Assembly (NCBI GenBank): GCA_026989355.1
Contig: JALSJM010000005.1
Coordinates: 62,001-126,000, forward strand
Direction of reading: 5' to 3'
DNA from: Paracoccaceae bacterium
GTDB taxonomy: Bacteria > Pseudomonadota > Alphaproteobacteria > Rhodobacterales > Rhodobacteraceae
DNA: 64,000 nt
Part shown: in pieces, positions 9,618-18,991 of the stretch
How the letters are laid out: each line of letters begins with the position of its first letter
How positions within the stretch are numbered: the first letter of the stretch is position 1
The notes under the pieces: generated by a model
Told to the model about the DNA's origin: nothing
The model's input: only the letters and a program-made list of their open reading frames with translations
Database searches by the model: none
Translations under genes and position numbers: made by a program

Positions 9618-10622
9618 ATGCCCGACGGGGCAATGCCTGTTCTTGATGTCAGAAATCTCCGGACAGTATTCCGAACCCGCAGCGGCGAGGTGCACGCGGT
9701 CAACGACGTGAGCTTCGATCTTCGCCCGGGCGAACTGCTGGGCGTGGTGGGCGAATCGGGGTCCGGGAAGTCCGTTACCATGATGTCGCTGATCGGGCTT
9801 CTGCCCTCGCCCCCGGCCGAAGTGCGCAGCGGGCAGGCATTGCTTGACGGGCGCGACCTGCTCGGGATGACCCCCGAGGAACTGCGCAAGGTGCGCGGGG
9901 CGCGGGTGGGATTCATCTTTCAGGATCCGATGACATCGCTCAACCCGGTGTTCACCGTCGGCTTTCAATTGACGGAGCCGCTGCGCACCCATATGGGCAT
10001 GACCAGGCCGGAAGCGCGCCGGCGCGCCGCCGAACTGCTGGAACTGGTGGGCATATCCGATGCGGAGCGCCGGCTTGACGACTATCCGCACCAGTTTTCG
10101 GGCGGAATGCGGCAGCGGGTGATGATCGCCATGGCACTGGCCTGCGATCCCGAAGTGCTGATTGCCGACGAGCCCACCACCGCCCTTGACGTGACGATCC
10201 AGGCGCAGATCCTGGAGCTGGTAAAGGAACTGCGCCACAAGCTTGGCATGGCGATCGTCTGGATCACCCATGATCTGGGGGTGATCGCCGGCATCGCCGA
10301 CCGGGTGATGGTGATGTATGCGGGCCAGGTGGTGGAGCAGGCCCCGGTGAAAGAGCTGTTCACCAACCCCCAGCATCCCTATACGCGCGCCCTGCTGCAG
10401 ACGGTGCCGAGCGTGCGCGGCAGGCGCGTCGAAAAGCTGCGGGTGATCCGCGGTCAGCCGCCGGTGCTGGGCGCGCCTCCCGCTGCCTGCCCGTTCCGGC
10501 CGCGCTGCGATCATGCGCTTGCACGCTGCGCCCGCGAGAATCCGCAACGGATCGCTCTTGGAAGCGGCCATGACGTGGCCTGCTTCTGGGATCCGGCAAC
10601 GGGGGAGGAACGCCATGCTTGA
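9618..10622 (+). CDS. Peptide ABC transporter, ATP-binding protein (DppD/OppD type)
   Basis: 334 aa. Walker [12 protein letters not shown], signature [13 protein letters not shown], Walker [15 protein letters not shown], and the oligopeptide-transporter C-terminal Cys motif ([14 protein letters not shown]) that can hold an Fe-S cluster in this family. The start at 9618 is chosen because GGGGGGA lies 7 bases upstream and [11 protein letters not shown] aligns with family N-termini. First gene of a five-gene importer. Its last codons overlap the next ATPase gene by 8 bases. Confidence 0.92.
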   Translation: MPDGAMPVLDVRNLRTVFRTRSGEVHAVNDVSFDLRPGELLGVVGESGSGKSVTMMSLIGLLPSPPAEVRSGQALLDGRDLLGMTPEELRKVRGARVGFIFQDPMTSLNPVFTVGFQLTEPLRTHMGMTRPEARRRAAELLELVGISDAERRLDDYPHQFSGGMRQRVMIAMALACDPEVLIADEPTTALDVTIQAQILELVKELRHKLGMAIVWITHDLGVIAGIADRVMVMYAGQVVEQAPVKELFTNPQHPYTRALLQTVPSVRGRRVEKLRVIRGQPPVLGAPPAACPFRPRCDHALARCARENPQRIALGSGHDVACFWDPATGEERHA

Positions 10623-11667
10623 TGCCGCTGCCCCGCCGAAGAAGATTGTCGAGGTCCGCGATCTGAAGATGCATTTCCCGATCCATGCCGGCGTGTTCCG
10701 CCGCCGGGTAGGCGAAGTGAAGGCGGTGGATGGCGTTTCCTTCGATATCCACGAAGGCGAAACCCTGGGCCTGGTGGGCGAATCGGGCTGCGGCAAAAGC
10801 ACCTGCGGGCGCGCCATTCTGCGCCTTTACGACATCACCGAAGGCTCGGTGGTGATCGACGGACGGGAAATCGGCCACATACCGCAGAAGGAACTGCGCC
10901 CGCTCAGGCCCAGGATGCAGATGGTGTTCCAGGATCCCCAGGCCAGCCTCGATCCGCGCATGACGGTGGCGGCAATCATCGGAGAGCCTCTGGTAGAGCA
11001 TACGGGCCTGTCGCGCGACGCGCGGCTTGAACGCATCTACGAACTGATGGACGCCGTGGGCCTCAACCGCAATTTTGCCAACCGCTATCCGCATGAATTC
11101 TCGGGCGGCCAGCGTCAGCGCATCGGCATCGCCCGCGCACTGGCACTCAACCCGAAATTCATCGTCTGCGACGAACCGATCGCCGCGCTTGACGTATCGA
11201 TCCAGGCCCAGGTGGTGAACCTTCTCGAAGACCTGCAGAAAAGGCTTGGCCTCACCTATCTGTTCATCAGCCACGATCTTTCGATGGTGCGCCACATCGC
11301 CAGCCGCGTGGCGGTGATGTATCTGGGCAAGGTGGTTGAACTTGCCCCGCGCGACGATCTTTACGAAACCCCCCTTCACCCCTATACGCAGGCGCTGCTT
11401 TCCGCCGTGCCCGATCCCGATCCGGCCAGTGCCGAGAAGGTGAAGCGCATCATCCTTCAGGGTGATGTTCCTTCCCCGGCCAATCCGCCGAAAGGCTGCA
11501 ATTTCTGCACCCGCTGCCCGCGGGTGATGCCGGTCTGCCATCACGAGGAACCGGCATTCACAGAGGTGGCCCCGGGCCGCTTCGTGGCCTGCCACCTGCA
11601 TGACGGAACGAAAATACCAGAAGCTCCCGCGGCCGCGGCCGCAGATCAACAAGGAGACGCGACATGA
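10615..11667 (+). CDS. Peptide ABC transporter, ATP-binding protein (DppF/OppF type)
   Basis: 350 aa second ATPase of the heterodimeric pair. Walker [12 protein letters not shown], signature [14 protein letters not shown], Walker [15 protein letters not shown], and C-terminal [23 protein letters not shown] precedes the ATG at 10615, inside the end of the upstream gene, so translation is probably coupled. The stop codon overlaps the start of a 12-codon reading frame that leads into the binding-protein gene. Confidence 0.92.
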   Translation: MLDAAAPPKKIVEVRDLKMHFPIHAGVFRRRVGEVKAVDGVSFDIHEGETLGLVGESGCGKSTCGRAILRLYDITEGSVVIDGREIGHIPQKELRPLRPRMQMVFQDPQASLDPRMTVAAIIGEPLVEHTGLSRDARLERIYELMDAVGLNRNFANRYPHEFSGGQRQRIGIARALALNPKFIVCDEPIAALDVSIQAQVVNLLEDLQKRLGLTYLFISHDLSMVRHIASRVAVMYLGKVVELAPRDDLYETPLHPYTQALLSAVPDPDPASAEKVKRIILQGDVPSPANPPKGCNFCTRCPRVMPVCHHEEPAFTEVAPGRFVACHLHDGTKIPEAPAAAAADQQGDAT

Positions 11668-11702
11668 GGAAACGAGCCATCCAGCAAGGAGAAGACACAT
11701 GA
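11664..11702 (+). CDS. Possible 12-aa coupling peptide between the ATPase and binding-protein genes
   Basis: The frame reads [12 protein letters not shown]. It has its own Shine-Dalgarno (AAGGAG, 11651-11656), begins by ATGA overlap with the ATPase stop, and ends by ATGA overlap with the binding-protein start. The downstream gene's ribosome site (AAGGAGAAG) is inside it. It may act to pass ribosomes from one gene to the next. That it is translated is inferred only from these signals. Confidence 0.4.
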   Translation: MRKRAIQQGEDT

Positions 11703-13396
11703 AACTGAAAAGCATGCTCATGGGTGCGGCCGCATCGGCCGCCTTTGCCTCGGCGGCCTTCGCCGGGCGGGGCGACGACGGCCACCTCAACATCATCTTC
11801 TGGCAGGCGCCCTCGATCATGAACCCCTATCTTTCGGGCGGCACCAAGGAGCTTTTCGCCGCCTCGATGGTGATCGAGCCCCTCGCCCGTTATGACGAAA
11901 ACGGCAACATGGTGCCCTGGCTTGCCCAGGAGATCCCGACCGTTGAAAACGGCGGCGTCTCGGAAGATCTGAAATCGATCACCTGGAAGCTGAAGCCCGG
12001 CCTCAAGTGGTCCGACGGCACGCCGGTCACCTCGGAAGACGTGAAGTTCACCTGGGAATACTGCACCGCCGACGGCGGAGGCTGCGCCCAGCAGGAAAAG
12101 TTCGGCAACGTGGCCAGCATCGATACCCCCGACGAACTGACCGTGGTGGTGCATTTCGAAGTGCCCAAGCCCTTCCCCTATGGCCCCTTCGTGGGGGCGC
12201 AGGCGCCGATCATCCAGAAGGCCCAGTTCGAAAACTGCATGGGCCCCAAGGCGCCCGAATGTTCCGAGCAGAACTTCGCGCCCGTGGGCACCGGCCCCTT
12301 CGTGGTAACCGAATTCCGCCCCAATGACGTGATCTCGCTGAAGGCCAACGAGAACTATCGCGAAGCCGACAAGCCGGCCTTCGCCACCGTCACCTTCAAG
12401 GGCGGCGGCGATGCCACCGCAGCGGCACGCTCGGTGCTGGAAACCGGCGAATTCGATTACGCCTGGAACCTTCAGCTTGCCCCCGACGTGCTGCAGAAGA
12501 TGCAGGAAGCGGGCAAGGGCAAGGTGGTGTCGTCCTTCGGCACGCTGGTCGAGCGGATCATGATCAACCTGACCGATCCCGATTCCAAATGGGGCGACGA
12601 GCGTTCGACCGTCAAGCATCCCCACCCCTTCCTGACCGACAAGGCCGTGCGCAAGGCGCTTTCGATGGCGATCGACCGCCCGCTGCTGGTGGAAATCGGC
12701 TATGGGCCGGCCGGAAAGCTTACCTGCAACGTGCTGCCGGCGCCTGAAATCTATGCCTCCAAGGCCAATGACAGCTGCCTCGAACAGGATATCGAAGGCG
12801 CCAAGAAGGTGCTTGACGACGCCGGCTGGAAACCCGGCCCCGACGGTGTGCGGGTGAAGGATGGCGTGCGCCTGTCGATCCTCTATCAGACCTCCACCAA
12901 TGCCGTGCGCCAGGATTTCCAGGCGCTGATCAAGGAATGGTGGAAGCAGATCGGGGTGGAAACCGAACTGCGCAACATCGATGCCTCGGTGTTCTTCGGC
13001 TCCGATCCGGGTTCGCCCGACACCTTCCAGAAGTTCTATGCCGATGTCGAGATGTATGCCAACAACTTCGACGGCACGGATCCGGAAGCCTACATGTCGA
13101 ACTGGCGCTGCGATCAGATCCCCGGCCCGGACAACCAGTGGCAGGGCAACAACATGCCGCGCTACTGCAACCCCGAGTATGACAAGCTGACCGAGGAAAT
13201 GGCGAAAACCGGCGAACTTGAGAAGCGCGCCGAGCTTGCCAAGCAGATGAACGACATGCTGATGCAGGACTACATCATGCTGCCGCTTGTCTATCGCGGC
13301 AATGTCTCGGCCCATTCCAACAGCCTGGGCGGCGTCAAGATCAATGCCTGGGACAGCGAACTGTGGAACATCGCCGACTGGCATCGCGTGAAGTGA
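11699..13396 (+). CDS. Peptide ABC transporter, periplasmic substrate-binding protein
   Basis: 565 aa SBP_bac_5 family protein with a signal peptide (about residues 1-22, [12 protein letters not shown] to AAFAG). Conserved stretches such as GLKWSDGTPVTSEDVKF, VGTGPFVVTEF and DKAVRKALSMAIDRP are typical of DppA/OppA proteins. The ATG at 11699 has AAGGAG seven bases upstream. It captures peptides or similar solutes for the DppBC permease. Unusually it comes after the ATPases and before the permeases. Substrate unknown; the divergent M20 hydrolases point to peptides or N-acyl amino acids. Confidence 0.92.
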   Translation: MKLKSMLMGAAASAAFASAAFAGRGDDGHLNIIFWQAPSIMNPYLSGGTKELFAASMVIEPLARYDENGNMVPWLAQEIPTVENGGVSEDLKSITWKLKPGLKWSDGTPVTSEDVKFTWEYCTADGGGCAQQEKFGNVASIDTPDELTVVVHFEVPKPFPYGPFVGAQAPIIQKAQFENCMGPKAPECSEQNFAPVGTGPFVVTEFRPNDVISLKANENYREADKPAFATVTFKGGGDATAAARSVLETGEFDYAWNLQLAPDVLQKMQEAGKGKVVSSFGTLVERIMINLTDPDSKWGDERSTVKHPHPFLTDKAVRKALSMAIDRPLLVEIGYGPAGKLTCNVLPAPEIYASKANDSCLEQDIEGAKKVLDDAGWKPGPDGVRVKDGVRLSILYQTSTNAVRQDFQALIKEWWKQIGVETELRNIDASVFFGSDPGSPDTFQKFYADVEMYANNFDGTDPEAYMSNWRCDQIPGPDNQWQGNNMPRYCNPEYDKLTEEMAKTGELEKRAELAKQMNDMLMQDYIMLPLVYRGNVSAHSNSLGGVKINAWDSELWNIADWHRVK

Positions 13397-13411
13397 TCAC
13401 GCAAGCGCTGC

Positions 13412-13442
13412 TGCCGCATCCCGCATCGCGCGGGGTGCGGCA
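13412..13442 (+). other. Intercistronic stem-loop after the peptide-binding-protein gene
   Basis: Arms 13412-13424 and 13430-13442 pair over 13 bases with a single U-G wobble and a 5-base loop. It begins 16 bases after the stop codon and has no following T run. It parallels the hairpin after choX and is likely to stabilise or partly terminate the transcript, giving more binding protein than permease. Confidence 0.6.
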
Positions 13443-13503
13443 CCTTCCTGTCTGTCCTGTCAACACCCCTGCCCAGACGAACGAACGATAAACCGAGGCG
13501 CCG

Positions 13504-14511
13504 ATGCTGAACTACACCATCCGCAGATTGCTGCTGGCGATCCCGACGCTTCTGTTCATCGCTCTGGTGATCTTCCTGCTGCTCGAACTGGCGCCGGGCG
13601 ATCCCATGGCCAACGTGCCCCTGACCGTGCCCCCCGAAGTGAAGGAAAAGATGCGCATCGCGCTCGGCCTCGACCAGCCCACCCATGTGCGCTTTCTGAG
13701 ATGGCTGCAGCAGTTCTTCTGGGTCGAACCGCTGCACATGCTCGACACCCTCTTCGGCACCAGCTGGGCCGAGGGCCAGCAGCGCATCATCAGCTGGCAG
13801 AGCCGCAGCCCGGTGATGGACATCGTCTGGCAGCGCATGCCGCAAACCCTGTGGGTGGTGGGGCTTTCCTATGTGCTGGGGGCGCTGATCGCGGTACCGG
13901 TGGGGGTGATATCGGCCTATCGGCAGTATTCCTTCATCGATCAGCTCGGCACCTTCATCTCGATGATCGGTTTTTCCGTGCCCACCTTCTTTACCGGCGT
14001 CCTGATGATCGTGATCTTCTCGGTGCATCTGGGCTGGTTTCCCTCGATCTACGATACAACCCTGGTGGTGAACGACTGGGAAAGCTTCACGAAACAGATC
14101 AGGCAGATGATCATGCCGGTTTCGGTGCTGGCGCTTTACAACGCCGCCCAGATCAGCCGCTTCATGCGCGCCTCGATGCTTGACAACCTCAACCAGGATT
14201 ACGTGCGCACCGCCCGCGCCAAGGGGCTGCGCGAAAAGACGGTGGTGCTGGTGCACGTGCTCAGGAACTCCATGATCCCGGTGGTGACGGTGATCGCGCT
14301 CGGCGTGCCACAGGTGTTCGGCGGCGCGATCATCACCGAACAGGTGTTCAAGGTGAACGGCCTCGGCCAGCTGCTGATCACCGCCATCCAGGCAAACGAC
14401 CTGCCCATGGTCCAGACGCTCACCTTCATCTTTGCCATCCTGATCGTGGTATTCAACCTGATCGCCGATCTCCTTTATGGCGTGCTTGATCCGAGGATCC
14501 GCTATGACTGA
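13504..14511 (+). CDS. Peptide ABC transporter, permease (DppB type)
   Basis: 335 aa with about six membrane helices. The N-terminal LNYTIRRLLLAIPTL is the standard start of DppB/OppB, and the ATPase-docking loop reads YVRTARAKGLREK. GAGG is upstream of the ATG. Its end overlaps the next permease gene by eight bases, so the two are coupled. It forms the membrane channel with the DppC-type subunit. Confidence 0.92.
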   Translation: MLNYTIRRLLLAIPTLLFIALVIFLLLELAPGDPMANVPLTVPPEVKEKMRIALGLDQPTHVRFLRWLQQFFWVEPLHMLDTLFGTSWAEGQQRIISWQSRSPVMDIVWQRMPQTLWVVGLSYVLGALIAVPVGVISAYRQYSFIDQLGTFISMIGFSVPTFFTGVLMIVIFSVHLGWFPSIYDTTLVVNDWESFTKQIRQMIMPVSVLALYNAAQISRFMRASMLDNLNQDYVRTARAKGLREKTVVLVHVLRNSMIPVVTVIALGVPQVFGGAIITEQVFKVNGLGQLLITAIQANDLPMVQTLTFIFAILIVVFNLIADLLYGVLDPRIRYD

Positions 14512-15427
14512 CCATTCCGCAGATCCGGGCTTCGAGGAAGCCGCCCGTCCGCCGCGCAGCCAGTGGCGGGATGTCTGGGACCAGTTCAAGACCCACAAGG
14601 GCGCACTGCTTGGCGCGGGGTTCTTCCTGTTTGTCGTGGTGGCGGTGATGATCGGGCCGTGGCTCTGGCCCATCCCCTACGACGCGATCGACATCCGCGC
14701 CCGCAACCAGGGCCCCTCGCTGGCGCATCCCTTCGGCACCGACCAGCTGGGCCGCGACATGCTGGCACGGATGCTGAAGGGCGGGCAGACATCGGTTGCC
14801 GTGGGCATTGCGGCGATGGCGCTGTCGCTGTTCTTCGGCACGCTGGTGGGGGTTCTTGCCGGCTATTTCAAAAGGCTCGACGGCCCGCTGATGCGCTTTA
14901 CCGACCTGTTCCTGGCGCTGCCGCTGCTGCCGCTGCTGCTGGTGATCATCATGCTGTTTCGCGATCCCCTGCGTGCTGCCTTCGGGCCGGAAACGGGCAT
15001 CTTCATCCTGATCGTCTTCGTGATCGGCATCACCAGCTGGATGCAGACGGCGCGGATCGTGCGTGGCGACGTGCTGGCACTGAAGGAACGCGAATTCGTG
15101 CTGGCCGCGCGCTCGATCGGCACCCCCGACCGGCGCATGATCACCCGCCACCTGCTGCCCAACGTGCTTTCTCCGATCATGGTGTCGGCAACGCTCGGCA
15201 TCGCCAACGCCATCATCACCGAAAGCGCTCTTTCCTTCCTGGGGCTCGGTTTCCCCTCCGATTTCCCCACCTGGGGGCGGCTGCTGTTCGATGCCACCGA
15301 TTACCTGCAGCAATATCCCGAACGGGTGATCTGGCCGGGGCTGGCGATCTCGCTGACGGTGCTGGCTGTGAACTATATCGGCGACGGGCTGCGCGATGCG
15401 CTTGATCCGCGGATCCGCGGGCGCTGA
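14504..15427 (+). CDS. Peptide ABC transporter, permease (DppC type)
   Basis: 307 aa. It has a long cytoplasmic N-terminus, one early membrane helix (about residues 40-58), then LAHPFGTDQLGRDML and the permease domain with the REFVLAARSIG docking loop. These features define the DppC/OppC branch. The start at 14504 lies inside the upstream gene; an alternative ATG at 14477 would lengthen the overlap without a better ribosome site. Last gene of the importer operon. Confidence 0.92.
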   Translation: MTDHSADPGFEEAARPPRSQWRDVWDQFKTHKGALLGAGFFLFVVVAVMIGPWLWPIPYDAIDIRARNQGPSLAHPFGTDQLGRDMLARMLKGGQTSVAVGIAAMALSLFFGTLVGVLAGYFKRLDGPLMRFTDLFLALPLLPLLLVIIMLFRDPLRAAFGPETGIFILIVFVIGITSWMQTARIVRGDVLALKEREFVLAARSIGTPDRRMITRHLLPNVLSPIMVSATLGIANAIITESALSFLGLGFPSDFPTWGRLLFDATDYLQQYPERVIWPGLAISLTVLAVNYIGDGLRDALDPRIRGR

Positions 15428-15479
15428 AGGCTGCCGGGCCGCCCCCTGGTGCCCCTTCGGGCCCTGCCCCGCGCCCCGT

Positions 15480-16064
15480 TCACCGGAAGCGTATTACCCT
15501 TTCTTCGGTAACAACCACGTCAAGCGGCTGATCGGTGGAGCCGGCAGGCAGCGCCCCGGGCTGTTGCTGGGCCGCCCAGGCAAACCCCACGGCCAGCACC
15601 GGCCCGGCGGCGCGCAGCCGGGCCAGCGTGCGGTCATAGAACCCGCCGCCATAACCCAGCCGCTGGCCCGCCGCGTCGAAAGCCAGCAGCGGCACGATCA
15701 GCACCTCGGGCACAAGCTGTGCACCCGCCCGGGGCACCAGCGCACCGAAAGCGCCAGGGATCATCCGGGCCCCGGGATGCCAGCCACGAAAGCTCAGCGG
15801 CTGCCCCGCCCCTTCCACCACCGGCACCCCGACCGGTCCGTGACACGCCATTTCGGCCATGGCCCCGAGGGGCGAGATCTCGCCGCGCATCGGCATGTAG
15901 CCGGCCAGCGGACGCCCCCGCTCGGGCCTGAGAAGCTCAAGCAGGCGGGCAGTGGCACGCGCGGTGCGCGCATCGGCATCGGGGGCGGCATGGGCAGCGG
16001 CGCGACGGGCCAGAGCCACGCGACGGATCCCGGCCTTGGCGGCATCCGTGTCGGCGCGGCTCAC
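15480..16064 (-). CDS. 5-formyltetrahydrofolate cyclo-ligase
   Basis: 194 aa enzyme that converts 5-formyl-THF to 5,10-methenyl-THF using ATP. The family signature LGYGGGFYDRTLARL is present, as is the substrate/ATP region PLLAFDAAGQR. A GTG at 16064 is taken as the start because it overlaps the mgtE stop (GTGA) and gives a normal-length protein; the frame is open further upstream but lies entirely within mgtE. In many alphaproteobacteria this gene is next to 6S RNA; none is recognised here. Confidence 0.85.
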   Translation of the reverse strand: MSRADTDAAKAGIRRVALARRAAAHAAPDADARTARATARLLELLRPERGRPLAGYMPMRGEISPLGAMAEMACHGPVGVPVVEGAGQPLSFRGWHPGARMIPGAFGALVPRAGAQLVPEVLIVPLLAFDAAGQRLGYGGGFYDRTLARLRAAGPVLAVGFAWAAQQQPGALPAGSTDQPLDVVVTEERVIRFR

Positions 16065-17449
16065 AGCAGCACGGCCGCGGCAAGCCCCAGAAAGACAAAG
16101 AAGCCCACCACGTCGGTCACGGTTGTCACGAAGGTGCCCGAGGCCAGCGCCGGATCGATGCCCAGCCTTTCCAGCACCACCGGCACCAGGATTCCCGCCA
16201 GCCCGGCAACGATCAGGTTGATCACCATGGAAAGCGCGATCACAAGGCCCAGCTCGGGCAGGCCGAACCACAGATAGCCCACTACCCCCATCACCACGGC
16301 GAACACCATCCCGTTGATCAGCCCCACCAGAACCTCGCGGCGCACCACCCGCCAGAGGTTGGCGCTGGTCAGATCCTTGGTGGCCAGTGCGCGCACCGCC
16401 ACCGTCAGCGCCTGGGTGCCGGCATTGCCGCCCATGCTGGCCACGATCGGCATCAGCACCGCCAGCGCCACCACGCGCGCAATCGTGTCTTCGAACTGGG
16501 CGATCACCACCGAGGCCAGAATCGCCGTCAGCAGGTTGACGAACAGCCATGTCATGCGCTGGCGCGAGGTTTCCCAGGCCGAATCCGACAGGCTTTCCTC
16601 TTCCGATACCCCGGCGAGGCGCAGCATGTCTTCCTCCGTTTCCTCTTCCAGAACCTCCATCGCATCGTCGATGGTGATGACCCCGACAAGACGGCCGTTC
16701 CTGTCAACCACCGGTGCGGAAATCAGATGATAGTGGTTGAAGGCATAGGCCACGTCTTCCTCGGGCTGATCCACCGAGATGGTGCGAAAGCTGTCTTCGG
16801 TAATCGCCTGAAGGGGGGTATCGCGGCGGCTGGAAAGCAGCTTTCCCAGCGTCACATAACCCATGGGACGCATCTTCGGATCGACCAGAATCACATGATA
16901 GAACTGCCCCGGCAGATCATCGGCTCCGCGCAGATGATCGATGGCATCACCCACCGTCCAGTGCGCGGGGGCGACAACCACCTCGCGCTGCATCAGCCGC
17001 CCGGCGGATCCTTCGGGATAGGAAAGCGCCTGCTCGACCGCCACCCGCTCGGCATCGGGCAATGCGGCCAGAACCTCTTCCTGATCGGGCTCGTCGAGAT
17101 CCTCGACGATGTCCACCATGTCGTCGGTTTCAAGATCGCGCACCGCCTCGGCCAGGGCCTCGGGCTCAAGCTCGCGGATCACGTCCTCGCGCAGAGCTTC
17201 GTCAAGCTCGGCAAGCACCTCGCCCTCAAGCTCGCCCCCCTTCCACAGCTGCAGCAGCCCGCGGCGCTCGGCCGGGGCGATCTGCTCCAGAAGATCGGCG
17301 ATGTCTGCCGGATGCAGGGGCGAAAGGATCCGTTCGAGCGCACCCCTCTCGCCCGCTTCCAGTGCCGCGCGCACCGCGCTGATCAGCTGTTCGTCAAGAA
17401 CATAGCCCGCATCGGCATTGTCATAGGTGGCCACTGCATCCTTGCTCAT
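16061..17449 (-). CDS. mgtE: Magnesium transporter MgtE
   Basis: 462 aa. The N-terminal acidic superhelical domain has repeated LHPADIADLLEQI-type helices, then come two CBS domains (about 150-280), then about five membrane helices with MPIVASMGGNAGTQAL, the pore-lining motif of MgtE. It imports Mg2+ and is gated by cytoplasmic Mg2+ binding. The start at 17449 (MSKDAVATY) is preferred to a more upstream ATG at 17521 that would run back into the guaD promoter region. It is coupled to the folate gene downstream by a GTGA overlap. Confidence 0.94.
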   Translation of the reverse strand: MSKDAVATYDNADAGYVLDEQLISAVRAALEAGERGALERILSPLHPADIADLLEQIAPAERRGLLQLWKGGELEGEVLAELDEALREDVIRELEPEALAEAVRDLETDDMVDIVEDLDEPDQEEVLAALPDAERVAVEQALSYPEGSAGRLMQREVVVAPAHWTVGDAIDHLRGADDLPGQFYHVILVDPKMRPMGYVTLGKLLSSRRDTPLQAITEDSFRTISVDQPEEDVAYAFNHYHLISAPVVDRNGRLVGVITIDDAMEVLEEETEEDMLRLAGVSEEESLSDSAWETSRQRMTWLFVNLLTAILASVVIAQFEDTIARVVALAVLMPIVASMGGNAGTQALTVAVRALATKDLTSANLWRVVRREVLVGLINGMVFAVVMGVVGYLWFGLPELGLVIALSMVINLIVAGLAGILVPVVLERLGIDPALASGTFVTTVTDVVGFFVFLGLAAAVLL

Positions 17450-17598
17450 CGTGTGCCCCCGCTCACCGTTTGCGCGAATTCCGGCAATCTGCGCATGACA
17501 GCTTTCGCATGAACTGCTCAATTCAGCGATTTACGGGCATATTGCAAGTGCTTATTGTCGCTTCGCGCAAATTGCCCGCGCAAACCGACGGAGCCCGC

Positions 17599-18891
17599 AT
17601 GACACGCCAGCATCTGCTGATCGGACACACCCTTGCCTTCACCGGCGATCCCTTTCACGAACCGCCCGAAGACGCCGTCCGCCACGAAAGCCGCGGCGGC
17701 GTGCTGATCGCGAAAGGGCGGATCCGGGCTGTCGGCCCGGCCGACATGCTGCACCGCGCCCATCCGCAGGCGAAGATCATCGATTACGGAAACGCGCTGA
17801 TCTGCGCGGGCTTCATCGACGCCCATGCCCATTATCCCCAGACCGGTATCATCGCCAGCTGGGGCAAGCGGCTGATCGACTGGCTGAACACCTATACCTT
17901 TCCCGAAGAAATGCGCTTTGGCGATCCCGCCCACGCGGCGGCGGTGGCACGGCTCTACCTCGATCTTGTCCGGGCGGCAGGCACCACCACCGTGGCCAGC
18001 TTCTGCACGATCCACCCTGAAAGCGTGGATGCCTTCTTCGCCGAGGCCGAAGCCCGCGGCCAGAGGGTGGTGGCAGGGCGCACCTGCATGGACAGGAACG
18101 CCCCCGACGGCCTGTGCGACACGCCGCAGAGCGCCCATGACGAAAGCGCTGCCCTGATCGCGCGCTGGCACGGGCGCGGACGCCTTGCCTATGCGATCAC
18201 GCCGCGCTTTTCGCCCACATCAAGCCCCGCCCAGCTGGAAGCCCTGGGCGCACTCTGGGCCGCGCACCCCGACTGTCTGATGCAGACCCATCTTGCGGAA
18301 CAGAAGGAAGAGGTGGAATGGGTCGGGCGGCTGTTTCCCGAAGCGCGCGATTACCTTGATACCTACGAACGTTACGGGCTTCTGGGCAAGGGGGCGCTTT
18401 TCGGCCATGCCATCCACCTGACGGCACGCGAACGCGCCCGCCTGCATGAAGCCGGCGCCAGCCTGATCCACTGCCCCACCTCGAACAGCTTCATCGGCTC
18501 GGGCCTGTTCGACATGGCCGGGCTGATGGCCGAAGGGCAACGCATCGGGCTTGCCACCGATACCGGCGGGGGCTCTTCCTTTTCGATGCTGCGCACCATG
18601 GCCGCAGCCTACGAGATCGCCCAGCTGCGGGGCCACGCCCTGCACCCGGCGCAGCTGATGTGGCTGGCCACGCAGGGTTCGGCCCGGGCACTGCGGATGG
18701 AGCATCTGATCGGCAATCTCGCAGCCGGCCTGGAGGCCGATCTGGCGGTGCTCGACCTGGCATCGACCCCGGCGATTGCACAGCGCGCAGCCCGTGCCGG
18801 CAACATCTGGGAAGCCCTGTTTCCCACCATCATGATGGGCGACGAGCGCGCGATCAGGGCCGTGTGGATCAACGGTCGCCCTGCCATCTGA
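17599..18891 (+). CDS. guaD: Guanine deaminase
   Basis: 430 aa amidohydrolase that deaminates guanine to xanthine. Zinc ligands are in FIDAHAHYPQ (HxH), QTHLAEQ, the FGHAIHL histidine and ATDTGGG (Asp). The spacing and the CMDRNAPDGLCD region match bacterial GuaD. The ATG at 17599 is used because ACGGAG lies just upstream; frames reaching to 17470 add unrelated sequence. It is divergent from mgtE and convergent with a second purine deaminase 100 bp away. Confidence 0.92.
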   Translation: MTRQHLLIGHTLAFTGDPFHEPPEDAVRHESRGGVLIAKGRIRAVGPADMLHRAHPQAKIIDYGNALICAGFIDAHAHYPQTGIIASWGKRLIDWLNTYTFPEEMRFGDPAHAAAVARLYLDLVRAAGTTTVASFCTIHPESVDAFFAEAEARGQRVVAGRTCMDRNAPDGLCDTPQSAHDESAALIARWHGRGRLAYAITPRFSPTSSPAQLEALGALWAAHPDCLMQTHLAEQKEEVEWVGRLFPEARDYLDTYERYGLLGKGALFGHAIHLTARERARLHEAGASLIHCPTSNSFIGSGLFDMAGLMAEGQRIGLATDTGGGSSFSMLRTMAAAYEIAQLRGHALHPAQLMWLATQGSARALRMEHLIGNLAAGLEADLAVLDLASTPAIAQRAARAGNIWEALFPTIMMGDERAIRAVWINGRPAI

Positions 18892-18991
18892 GCGATACCG
18901 CCACAACATGCCGGAACCGCAGGAGGGGTGGCCGGCAGGTCACCGGCGGGAATATGCGCAGAGCGGCCACGTATCCCGGGCAGGGGGTGCG

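Noticed and set aside
11558-13384. 608-codon minus-strand frame opposite the peptide-binding protein
   Set aside because: Antisense shadow rich in His, Gly and Val with no recognisable motif.
16065-16550. Upstream extension of the 5-formyl-THF cyclo-ligase frame
   Set aside because: It would lie entirely within mgtE and gives a sequence unlike the family; the GTG at 16064 gives normal length.
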